21,086 nucleotides of DNA from Immundisolibacter sp. (lineage in GTDB: Bacteria > Pseudomonadota > Gammaproteobacteria > Immundisolibacterales > Immundisolibacteraceae): the NCBI RefSeq assembly GCF_041601295.1, contig NZ_JBFIII010000052.1:1-21086 (forward strand), written 5' to 3'. Position numbers and translations under genes: made by a program. Numbering within the stretch: position 1 is the stretch's first letter; the number at the start of each line of letters is the position of its first letter. Of this stretch, positions 14,702-21,086 are shown piece by piece. The notes below the pieces were generated by a model that did no database searches, was not told where the DNA came from, and saw only the letters and a list, made by a program, of their open reading frames with translations.

Positions 14702-15916
14702 GTGATCAAGGCACACGGACCCGTTTCGATGGCTTCGATAGATACACGCACCGACGCGCCGCAGCCTGGCAACGAGCCGACGCGGTTCGACGTCGCGTTG
14801 GTCGGGGCGGGGCTGCACGGCGGGCTGATCGCGCTGGCGCTGCTCGACGCCGAGCCGGGTCTGCGCCTGGCGCTGGTCGAGCGCGACGCCCGGCCGGCCG
14901 GCAATCACACCTGGTGTTTCCACCTCGGTGACGCGCCGCCGAACGCAGGCGCCTGGTTCGAACGCCTGCCGCTGATTCGCTGGCCGGGCTACGAGGTGGC
15001 GTTTCCGGGCTTCGCACGCGCGATCGACCTGCCGTATTGCTGTCTCACATCCGAAGGTCTGGCTACAGCGCTGCAGGATGCCTTCGCCGCTCACGAAACG
15101 GCGCGGCTAATCACCGGCTGCGCCGTGCAGGCGCTGGATGCCGGCTCGGTCACGCTGGCCGACGGCCGCCGGTTGCAGGCCTCACTGGTGATCGACGCCT
15201 GCGGACGCAGCGACGTGGGGCGTGGCGGTTATCAGAAATTTCTGGGGCTGGAGGTGGAACTGGCTGCCGACAGCGGCCTCGCCCGGCCCCTGCTGATGGA
15301 TGCCTGCCTGCCGCAGGGGTCGCAATTCCGTTTCATGTATGTGTTGCCGCTGGCACCACGGCGGCTGCTGATCGAGGACACCGCCTTTGCGCGCACAGCG
15401 GATATGGACATGGCCGCGCGGCGCGCGGCGATCCACGATTACGCGGCCGCCCGCGGCTGGGTTATCCAAAGCGTGCTGCGCGAGGAGAGCGGGGTACTGC
15501 CGATGCCCTGGCGTGGCGTGCCGCCGGCCCCGACACTGCCACTCAAGGTGGGCTACGGCGGCGGCTGGTTTCATCCGGCGACCGGGTATTCGGCGCCCTG
15601 CGCCCTGCGCATGGCCGATCTACTGGCGCGTCATTGGCGCGCACCCTACACCGCGCTGCTATGTGAATGGCGGCGCCACCGGCGCCAGTTTCGGCTCGGC
15701 TTGCTGCTGAATCTGCTGGCTTTTCGCGGCTTTGCGCCCGATTTGATGTGGCATCCGTTTGCCCGCTTTTACCGGCTGCCGCTGGCTACCATCGGGCGGT
15801 TCTATAGACTGCAAAGCACGGCCGTGGACGTGACGCGCCTGCTCCTCGGGCGCCCGCCGCGCGGCTTCGGCAGTGCCTGGTGGAGGCGCGGAAGAACTCG
15901 GGAGGTATGCCCATGA
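14702..15916 (+). CDS. crtY: Lycopene beta-cyclase CrtY
   Basis: The product has 404 residues from this start. It shows the FAD/NAD-binding VGAGLHGGLIA near residue 35, then NHTWCFH, FLGLEVEL, FMYVLPLAPRRLLIEDT, GGGWFHPATGYSAP and the C-terminal RFYRL and GRPPRGF blocks. All are signatures of the proteobacterial CrtY type that cyclises both ends of lycopene to give beta-carotene. The start is uncertain: the frame is open from 14672. GTG at 14702 is chosen because GGGGA lies seven bases before it and it stands downstream of the promoter; ATG at 14729 is the main alternative and would give 395 residues, nearer the usual 382-390. It is the first gene of the operon and its stop overlaps the crtE start (ATGA). 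Confidence 0.93.
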   Translation: MIKAHGPVSMASIDTRTDAPQPGNEPTRFDVALVGAGLHGGLIALALLDAEPGLRLALVERDARPAGNHTWCFHLGDAPPNAGAWFERLPLIRWPGYEVAFPGFARAIDLPYCCLTSEGLATALQDAFAAHETARLITGCAVQALDAGSVTLADGRRLQASLVIDACGRSDVGRGGYQKFLGLEVELAADSGLARPLLMDACLPQGSQFRFMYVLPLAPRRLLIEDTAFARTADMDMAARRAAIHDYAAARGWVIQSVLREESGVLPMPWRGVPPAPTLPLKVGYGGGWFHPATGYSAPCALRMADLLARHWRAPYTALLCEWRRHRRQFRLGLLLNLLAFRGFAPDLMWHPFARFYRLPLATIGRFYRLQSTAVDVTRLLLGRPPRGFGSAWWRRGRTREVCP

Positions 15917-17004
15917 AGGCGGTTGCGGCAGTCAGTCGCAGGTCTATAGTGGAGCCGGGCGACCCACCGCTGCAGCGCGCGCTGCGTCAGACGGCGCGGC
16001 AGACGCAGCCGTTTGATCTGGCCGACTTCTTCGATCGCAAGCTGCCGACGGTCATGGGGGTGGAATCGTCCGCCACGCCGTCGTGCCAGGCGGTCTGGCA
16101 GGGCACCCTGTATGAGCCACTGCGTGAGTTCCTGGGTCGCCGGAGCAAGAACCTGCGGGCGCGGCTGGTACAACACGGCTGGCGCCTGGGCGGTGGGCAC
16201 GGCGCGGCGCCGTTGGATCTGTGTCTGCTGCCGGAAATCCTGCACAGCGCGTCGCTGATCGTCGACGACATTCAGGACGGCGCCCACGCCCGTCGTGGCG
16301 GCGCCGCCCTGCACCGGCTGATCGGCGTCGAACAGGCGTTGAACGCGGCCAACTGGCTGTATTTTTGGCCGTACGCACTGCTGCCGGCACTGGTGCGGCC
16401 GGCCGGTCGGCAGCGCCGCTGCGCGGACCTGATCACCCGTGCGCTGCTCGATTGTCATCGCGGCCAGGCGCTGGATCTTGGCGTGCAGGTGTGGGCGCTG
16501 GCGCCGGTCGTGGTGCAGGCAGTGGTCGCCGAGCAAAGTCGGCTCAAGACCGGCCGCTTGACGGCGCTGTGTACTGGTCTTGGCGCCATCGCGGCCGGTG
16601 CCAGGCCAGATCGTGTGGCGCTGTTGCAGCAGTTCGGGGAGCAGGTCGGCGTGGCCCTGCAGATGCTGGACGACCTGACGGCAGTGCTGTTGCCGGCTCG
16701 TCACGACAAGGCCGGCGAGGATTTGCGCTGCGGTCGGCCGACCTGGGCCTGGGCGCTGGCGGCGCGTGAGTGTTCGTCCGATCAGTACCATGCCTTGACG
16801 GCGAGTGCGCAGACGGCCGCACAGACCGGCAACTGGCAGCCGGTCTGTGCGGCGCTGACGACCGTGCTGGCGCCGGTCGGGCTTGGTCCTGCCCGTAGGG
16901 CGCTTGCCGCGGCCGGCGACTTGCTCGCCGATCGTCTGGCCGGGCACGCACATCTCGCCGACCTGCGCAACGAACTCGATGGACTGGAGCGTGCGTATGG
17001 CTGA
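15913..17004 (+). CDS. crtE: Geranylgeranyl-diphosphate synthase-like polyprenyl synthetase (divergent CrtE)
   Basis: The product has 363 residues, longer than the roughly 300 of typical CrtE. The first Asp-rich motif is intact (D118-D119-I-Q-D122, followed by RRG at 128-130), and GQALDL, KTGRLTAL and the late KAGEDLRCGRPT block are recognisable. The second Asp-rich motif reads DDLTA at 253-257: the third aspartate is alanine. The N-terminal GKRLRP-type motif is also degenerate (SKNLRARL). It should make the C20 precursor GGPP from FPP or DMAPP plus IPP, supplying phytoene synthase. ATG at 15913 is preferred over 15880 and 15907 because GGAGG is seven bases upstream and the ATG overlaps the crtY stop. 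The reverse overlap with crtI is eight bases. Family is certain; the chain length is inferred. Confidence 0.87.
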   Translation: MKAVAAVSRRSIVEPGDPPLQRALRQTARQTQPFDLADFFDRKLPTVMGVESSATPSCQAVWQGTLYEPLREFLGRRSKNLRARLVQHGWRLGGGHGAAPLDLCLLPEILHSASLIVDDIQDGAHARRGGAALHRLIGVEQALNAANWLYFWPYALLPALVRPAGRQRRCADLITRALLDCHRGQALDLGVQVWALAPVVVQAVVAEQSRLKTGRLTALCTGLGAIAAGARPDRVALLQQFGEQVGVALQMLDDLTAVLLPARHDKAGEDLRCGRPTWAWALAARECSSDQYHALTASAQTAAQTGNWQPVCAALTTVLAPVGLGPARRALAAAGDLLADRLAGHAHLADLRNELDGLERAYG

Positions 17005-18481
17005 GCTGAAGGCGGCGGTCATCGGTAGCGGCTTTGGCGGCCTGGCGGCGGCCATCCGCCTGCAGGCGCGCGGCATTGCGACGACGATCTTCGAGGCCCG
17101 CGCCCTGCCCGGCGGGCGCGCTTACGCGTTTGCGGAAAAAGGCCACGTGTTCGACATGGGACCGACGCTGGTCACCGCGCCGCAGTGCCTGGAGGAGCTG
17201 TTCGCCCTGGGCGGCGCGCGGCTCGCCGACCGGGTCGAACTGCTGCCGCTGGACCCGTTCTACCGGCTGCAATGGGAGGACGGCACGCATTTTGAAGCCT
17301 TCGGCGACGAGAACCTTCTTGCCGCCGAAATCGAGCGCATCGCACCCGGCGAGGCGGCCGGCTACGCACGCTTCAAGCGCTACAGCGAGGCGGTGTACCG
17401 CGAGGGCTACGAGCACCTGGCCGGGGCGCCGTTCGTGACCGTCGCCAGCATGCTGCGCTCGCTGCCCAAGCTGGTCGGCCTGCGCGCCGAGCGGTCGGTG
17501 TATGGCGCCGTCAGCCGCCGGGTGCGCGCCCCGCATCTGCGCCAGGCGCTGTCGTTTCACCCGCTGTTCGTAGGCGGCGACCCGTTCTCCACCAGCGCCA
17601 TCTATGCGCTGATCAACCACCTGGAACGTACGCACGGGGTGTGGTTCGTGCGCGGCGGCACGCATGCGCTGGTGCGCGCCCTGGTTGCGTTGTTCGAGGA
17701 ACTTGGCGGCGAGCTGCGCCTGGACACGCCGGTGGCCTCGGCCCGGCTGGAAGGGCGCCAGCACTGCCTGACGCATGCCGGTGGCGAGGACCACTTCGAC
17801 CTGGTGGTGTCAAACGCCGATGTGATGCACACCTACCAGCGTATTTACGGCGCGCACGCACACGGTCAGCGCATGAGCCGGCGCCTGGCCCGCTCGCGCT
17901 GGTCGATGGGCCTGTTTGTGGTCTATTTCGGTACTGATTGCCAGTATCGGGATCAGGTGCGCCACCACACCATCCTGTTCGGTGCCCGTTACCGCGAGCT
18001 GATCCGCGAGATTTTCAACGGCGCTGAGCTGCCTGCGGACTTCAGCCTCTACCTGCACGCGCCGACCGTCACCGACCCCACGCTGGCCCCCGCAGGCGGC
18101 GATACCTTCTACGCGCTCTCGCCGGTGCCGCACCTGGGCAACGCGGATCTGGACTGGGACCGCATCGGCGAGGCCTATGCCGAGCGCATCCTGGCGTACC
18201 TGGACGAACACGCCATGCCGGGCCTGCGCCAGCATCTGACGGTCAGGCGCTGGATGACGCCGCGCGATTTCGAGCGCGAGCTGGGCGCCTTTCACGGCAA
18301 CGGCTTCTCGCTGGCGCCGGTGCTTTGGCAAAGCGCCTATCTGCGCCCGCACAACCGCGATCGGCGCATCCCGGGCCTGTACCTGGTGGGCGCCGGCACC
18401 CATCCGGGCGCCGGTGTGCCCGGCGTCATTAACTCGGCCAAGGCAGCCATGACGCTGGTGGACGAGGACTTTCCGCGATGA
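16997..18481 (+). CDS. crtI: Phytoene desaturase CrtI
   Basis: The product has 494 residues, the normal size. The N-terminus has the FAD-binding motif GSGFGG at 10-15, followed by EARALPGGRAYAF and FDMGPTLVTAP. The C-terminal signature is GLYLVGAGTHPGAGVPGV followed by INSAKA. CrtI introduces four double bonds into phytoene to give lycopene, the substrate of CrtY. The ATG at 16997 overlaps the crtE stop by eight bases and has GGAG seven bases upstream; an earlier in-frame start at 16883 would lie deep in crtE and has no support. The stop overlaps the crtB ATG. Confidence 0.97.
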   Translation: MAELKAAVIGSGFGGLAAAIRLQARGIATTIFEARALPGGRAYAFAEKGHVFDMGPTLVTAPQCLEELFALGGARLADRVELLPLDPFYRLQWEDGTHFEAFGDENLLAAEIERIAPGEAAGYARFKRYSEAVYREGYEHLAGAPFVTVASMLRSLPKLVGLRAERSVYGAVSRRVRAPHLRQALSFHPLFVGGDPFSTSAIYALINHLERTHGVWFVRGGTHALVRALVALFEELGGELRLDTPVASARLEGRQHCLTHAGGEDHFDLVVSNADVMHTYQRIYGAHAHGQRMSRRLARSRWSMGLFVVYFGTDCQYRDQVRHHTILFGARYRELIREIFNGAELPADFSLYLHAPTVTDPTLAPAGGDTFYALSPVPHLGNADLDWDRIGEAYAERILAYLDEHAMPGLRQHLTVRRWMTPRDFERELGAFHGNGFSLAPVLWQSAYLRPHNRDRRIPGLYLVGAGTHPGAGVPGVINSAKAAMTLVDEDFPR

Positions 18482-19401
18482 ACGATTCGGTCGCGGCGGT
18501 CATCCACTTGCATTCCAAGAGCTTTTCGCTGGCCTCGCGGCTGTTGCCGGCAGGGGCGCGGCACGAGGTGGTGGCGCTCTACGCCTGGTGCCGACGCGCC
18601 GACGACGCCGTGGACCTGTCCGACGATCCGCCGGCCAGTCTGGCCCGGCTCGAGTCCGAGCTGGATGCCGTGTACAGCGGTCAGCCGGGCGATGATCCGA
18701 TCCTGCGGGCCTTCGCGCGTCTGGTCGAGCGCCGCACCCTGCCGCGCCACTACCCGCGGGAACTACTGGCCGGCATGGCCATGGACTTGCAGCCCGATCT
18801 TTATCCGGATGACGCCACGCTGGCGCTGTACTGCTACCGGGTGGCGGGCGTGGTCGGACTGATGATGTGCCACGTGATGGGCCTGGCCGACGACGACGCC
18901 CTGCCGCGTGCGGCGCAGCTCGGCATGGCCATGCAGCTGACCAACATCTGCCGGGATGTCGGCGAGGATTGGGCGCGCGGGCGGCTGTATTTGCCGTACC
19001 AGAGCCTTGGTTTTGGCGACGAAGTCCAGGTGCGCGCTGCGCTGACCCGGCCGATCGAAGCCGACCTGCGTGCCCGCCTGCCACAGCAGGTGCGCGCCGC
19101 GCTGGCGCAGGCCGACGCCTACTACCGGGCCGGCATGGCCGGCATTCCGGCGCTCGACTGGCGCTGTGGCCTGGCCGTGCGCTCGGCGGCGCGCATCTAT
19201 CGGGGCATCGGCGCGGCGTTGGCCCGGCAGGACTACCAGCCGCTGGCCGGGCGCGCCTATCTGTCCGGTCGGGGCAAGGCCTGGCAGGTGCTGGTGGCCT
19301 TGCTAGGCCAGTTGTCTGGCGGCGCTGCAAGGCAGGCCGTGACCCGCCCGCCCGGCCGGCTGGTCGAATTCGGAGCCCAGCTGTGCCGACCGGCCGGCTG
19401 A
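18478..19401 (+). CDS. crtB: Phytoene synthase CrtB
   Basis: The product has 307 residues, the normal size. The two Asp-rich motifs of squalene/phytoene synthases are present: DDAVD at 42-46 after YAWCRRA, and DVGED at 160-164 in LTNICRDVGEDWARGRLYLP. It joins two GGPP molecules head to head to make phytoene. Translation is coupled to crtI through an ATGA overlap, and the following DUF2141 gene starts inside its last codons. Confidence 0.97.
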   Translation: MNDSVAAVIHLHSKSFSLASRLLPAGARHEVVALYAWCRRADDAVDLSDDPPASLARLESELDAVYSGQPGDDPILRAFARLVERRTLPRHYPRELLAGMAMDLQPDLYPDDATLALYCYRVAGVVGLMMCHVMGLADDDALPRAAQLGMAMQLTNICRDVGEDWARGRLYLPYQSLGFGDEVQVRAALTRPIEADLRARLPQQVRAALAQADAYYRAGMAGIPALDWRCGLAVRSAARIYRGIGAALARQDYQPLAGRAYLSGRGKAWQVLVALLGQLSGGAARQAVTRPPGRLVEFGAQLCRPAG

Positions 19402-19817
19402 TTCTGGGCGCGGCCCTGCTGGTCGGCCTGGGCATGCGGAGCAACGCCATGGACGTCGAGGTCATCGCCAAAGGGCTGCGCAACCAGCACGGTAGTGTGC
19501 TGTTCGCATTGTTTCTTGAGCCGCGCGGGTTTCCGGACCAGGGCGAGCTGGCGGCCCAGCGCGTCGAGGTGGCGATTGATGGCAGCGAGGCGCGGGCGCG
19601 CTTCACCGACGTGCCGGATGGCCAGGCGCTGGCGGTCGGCGTGCTGCACGACGAGGACGGCGACAAGCGCATGGCCACCGGCCTGTTCGGCATTCCGAAG
19701 GAAGGCTTTGGCGTCTCCAAAAACCCGCGCATCCGGTTCGGGCCGCCGCGTTTCGAGGCTGCTCGTCTGATGCCGGTGCCGGATCAGCCCATCATCATCA
19801 ACGTGCGGTATTTCTGA
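19383..19817 (+). CDS. Secreted DUF2141 family protein in the crt operon
   Basis: The product has 144 residues. A signal peptide (about 1-22, hydrophobic core LILGAALLVGLG, cleavage after SNA) is followed by a compact beta-rich domain. GSVLFALF, ARFTDVPDGQALAVGVLHDEDGD and the ending FGVSKNPRIRFGPPRFEAA are the pattern of DUF2141, a transthyretin-like periplasmic domain of unknown function. The GTG start at 19383 has GGAG exactly seven bases before it and overlaps crtB by 19 bases; internal ATGs at residues 18 and 23 would destroy the signal peptide. DUF2141 genes recur in bacterial carotenoid clusters, so a role in pigment handling in the periplasm or outer membrane is possible, but it is not established. 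Confidence 0.85.
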   Translation: MPTGRLILGAALLVGLGMRSNAMDVEVIAKGLRNQHGSVLFALFLEPRGFPDQGELAAQRVEVAIDGSEARARFTDVPDGQALAVGVLHDEDGDKRMATGLFGIPKEGFGVSKNPRIRFGPPRFEAARLMPVPDQPIIINVRYF

Positions 19818-19819
19818 GC

Positions 19820-20506
19820 ATGGACAAGCCTGACGTTCCCAACGCCTTCGACGCCGTGGCGCCGCGCTATGACCTGATGTGCCGCCTGAATCCGGGCTAT
19901 GTCGGCATGCTGGCCGACGCCGCCCGGGCGCTGGCGCCGCTGCCGCAGTCGCGCTTGCTGGACCTGTGCTGCGGCACGGGACTGTCCACACAGGCACTGC
20001 GGCGGGCGCATCCGGGCGTGCCGATGGTGGCGCTGGACGGCTCGCCGGGCATGCTCGAACAGGCCCGGCGCAAGCCGCTGGCGCCGATCGAGTTCGTGCA
20101 GGGCGACGCGCAGGTGCCGGGCCGCTATCTGCAAGGCCCGTTTGGCGGCATCCTCATGGCCTACGGCCTGCGCAACGTGGACGACCCGGACCGCTCGCTG
20201 GTGGAACTGCACCACCTGCTGGCGCCCGGCGGGCTGCTGGCCATCCACGACTACAGCCTCGCCGGGCCGGGGGCGGAGCGCCTGTGGCGCTTCATGTGCC
20301 GGGCGGTGGTGCGGCCGTTTTGCGCCGCCGTGTCGGGCGCGCCACAGCTGTTTTCGTATCTTGAAGACAGCGTGCTCGACTTCGACCGCCGCGATGCGCT
20401 GGCGCGGCGTATCCAGGAGGCCGGCTTCGAGCTGCTGCGGGTGATCCCCGGTCGCCTGTGGCAGCGGCAGATCGTGCATACCTTCCTGGCCCGGCGGGCG
20501 CCATGA
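19820..20506 (+). CDS. UbiE/CrtT-like class I SAM-dependent methyltransferase
   Basis: The product has 228 residues. The SAM-binding motif I is LLDLCCGTG (about 46-54), motif II is ALDGSPGMLEQAR (71-83), and AYGLRNVDDP (114-123) resembles the UbiE/COQ5 signature. The C-terminal half is hydrophobic. Two bases separate it from the DUF2141 stop, and its own stop overlaps the next ATG. The pair methyltransferase plus CrtU-like oxidoreductase recalls crtT-crtU of Streptomyces griseus, which lie beside crtY. A carotenoid or quinone substrate is likely, but the sequence does not tell which; it could also be a second UbiE. Confidence 0.8.
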   Translation: MDKPDVPNAFDAVAPRYDLMCRLNPGYVGMLADAARALAPLPQSRLLDLCCGTGLSTQALRRAHPGVPMVALDGSPGMLEQARRKPLAPIEFVQGDAQVPGRYLQGPFGGILMAYGLRNVDDPDRSLVELHHLLAPGGLLAIHDYSLAGPGAERLWRFMCRAVVRPFCAAVSGAPQLFSYLEDSVLDFDRRDALARRIQEAGFELLRVIPGRLWQRQIVHTFLARRAP

Positions 20507-21086
20507 GGCCATTTGTTCAGCCCACCTTTGGGCGCGTCCGGTTGGAGAAGCCGCTACGCGTGGCGGTGCTGGGTGGCGGCCTGGCCGGCGTGGCGGCCAG
20601 CTGTATCCTGGCCGAGCGCGGAGCACAGGTGACGCTGCTGGAGAGCGCACCGGGCCTGGGCGGCCGGTTGGCGGCGTGGCCGGTCGAGGTGGCCGGCGAG
20701 CGCTTTGAGATGGACCGCGGCTTTCACGCCTTCTTTCGCCATTACTACAATCTGCGCGCGCTGTTGCGGCGGGTCGATCCGGCGCTCAGTGGCCTGCTGC
20801 CGCTGGCCGATTACCCGATCCTCACGCCAGCCGGGCCGCTGTCGTTCGCCAACCTGCCGGCCAACGCGCTGCTCACGCTGTGGCCGCTGATGCGCCAGGT
20901 GGGCCTGGGAATGACCGATCTGGCGCGGGTGCGCATCCGCAACGCGCTGGCCATGCTCACCTGGCACCCGCAGCGCACGCCGGCGCGCTGGGATGGCGTC
21001 AGCGCCGAGCAGTGGCTACGGGAGCTGAACTTTCCGCCCGCGGCGCGCATGCGGCTGCTGGACGTGTTCGCGCACAGCTTCTTCAA
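20503..21086 (+). CDS. CrtU-like FAD-dependent oxidoreductase (carotenoid ring desaturase/methyltransferase?), partial
   Basis: Only the first 194 codons are present; the gene runs off the right edge. After a short N-terminus, a dinucleotide-binding motif GGGLAG (24-29) leads into TLLESAPGLGGRLAAW, the FAD-binding start of the CrtI/amine-oxidase superfamily. DRGFHAFFRHYYNLRALLRR at 71-90 is, from memory, very like the conserved block of actinobacterial CrtU, which turns beta-ionone rings into aromatic rings (isorenieratene). It starts by ATGA overlap with the methyltransferase gene, with the operon continuing. Related alternatives are a carotenoid desaturase or isomerase. The C-terminal half, which would decide, is missing. 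Confidence 0.7.
   Translation, partial: MRPFVQPTFGRVRLEKPLRVAVLGGGLAGVAASCILAERGAQVTLLESAPGLGGRLAAWPVEVAGERFEMDRGFHAFFRHYYNLRALLRRVDPALSGLLPLADYPILTPAGPLSFANLPANALLTLWPLMRQVGLGMTDLARVRIRNALAMLTWHPQRTPARWDGVSAEQWLRELNFPPAARMRLLDVFAHSFF

Noticed and set aside
16883..16996. Upstream extension of crtI to 16883
   Set aside because: It lies within crtE in another frame, has no ribosome-binding site, and precedes the conserved FAD-binding start by 38 meaningless residues.
15802..17794. Long minus-strand frames opposite crtE and crtI
   Set aside because: They are antisense shadows of well-conserved carotenoid genes and contain no known motif.
18500..19732. 410-codon minus-strand frame opposite crtB and the DUF2141 gene
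   Set aside because: Low-complexity Arg/Pro/Ala composition and full overlap with two supported genes.
20503..21086. HpnE-type squalene-associated desaturase as identity of the last gene
   Set aside because: The DRGFHAFFRHYYNLR block looks like CrtU, and the neighbours are carotenoid and not hopanoid genes; the truncated end leaves some doubt.

Overview
The window is GC-rich (roughly two thirds G+C by eye) and reads as the chromosome of a gammaproteobacterium. The clearest taxonomic sign is the gene order ndk-rlmN-pilF-rodZ-hisS-yfgM-bamB-der, which is the Pseudomonas-like arrangement of the E. coli bamB/der locus, except that ispG (normally between rodZ and hisS) is absent. I cannot name the genus from sequence alone.

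Layout. Positions 1-760 hold a small zinc-ribbon protein of the BCAM0308 type. Positions 756-2884 (minus) hold an hsp20-family chaperone followed by a fused aminoglycoside-phosphotransferase-like/P-loop kinase protein. Positions 2991-4728 hold a glutathione S-transferase (minus) with its terminator and a divergent WYL-domain regulator (plus). Positions 4741-12613 (minus) are the eight-gene housekeeping operon. Positions 12697-13199 (plus) are a tRNA operon (Pro-UGG, Arg-UCU, His-GUG, Lys-CUU) with a promoter and a rho-independent terminator. Positions 13275-14608 (minus) hold a CarH/LitR-type B12-binding MerR regulator followed, after 2 bp, by a pyrimidine-dimer DNA glycosylase-like gene. Positions 14702-21086 (plus, running off the end) are a seven-gene carotenoid operon: crtY, a divergent crtE, crtI, crtB, a secreted DUF2141 protein, a UbiE/CrtT-like methyltransferase and the first 194 codons of a CrtU-like FAD oxidoreductase.

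The most interesting part is 13.2-21.1 kb, which looks like an integrated light-response island. The regulator keeps the Wx9EH motif and the cobalamin-ligating His of adenosylcobalamin photoreceptors. The 93-bp gap to crtY holds a strong sigma70-type promoter (TTGACA, 17 bp, TAGATT) whose -35 lies in a cluster of TTTGwC half-sites. Two near-identical 15-bp dyads sit 63 bp apart, one over the regulator start and one in the crt leader. The inferred logic is that in the dark the B12-bound regulator represses the crt promoter and perhaps itself; light breaks the B12-bound form and releases both sides, giving pigment (GGPP to phytoene to lycopene to beta-carotene, possibly then an aromatic carotenoid by CrtU) and a UV-damage repair enzyme. 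The genes and the motifs are seen; the regulation and the final pigment are inference.
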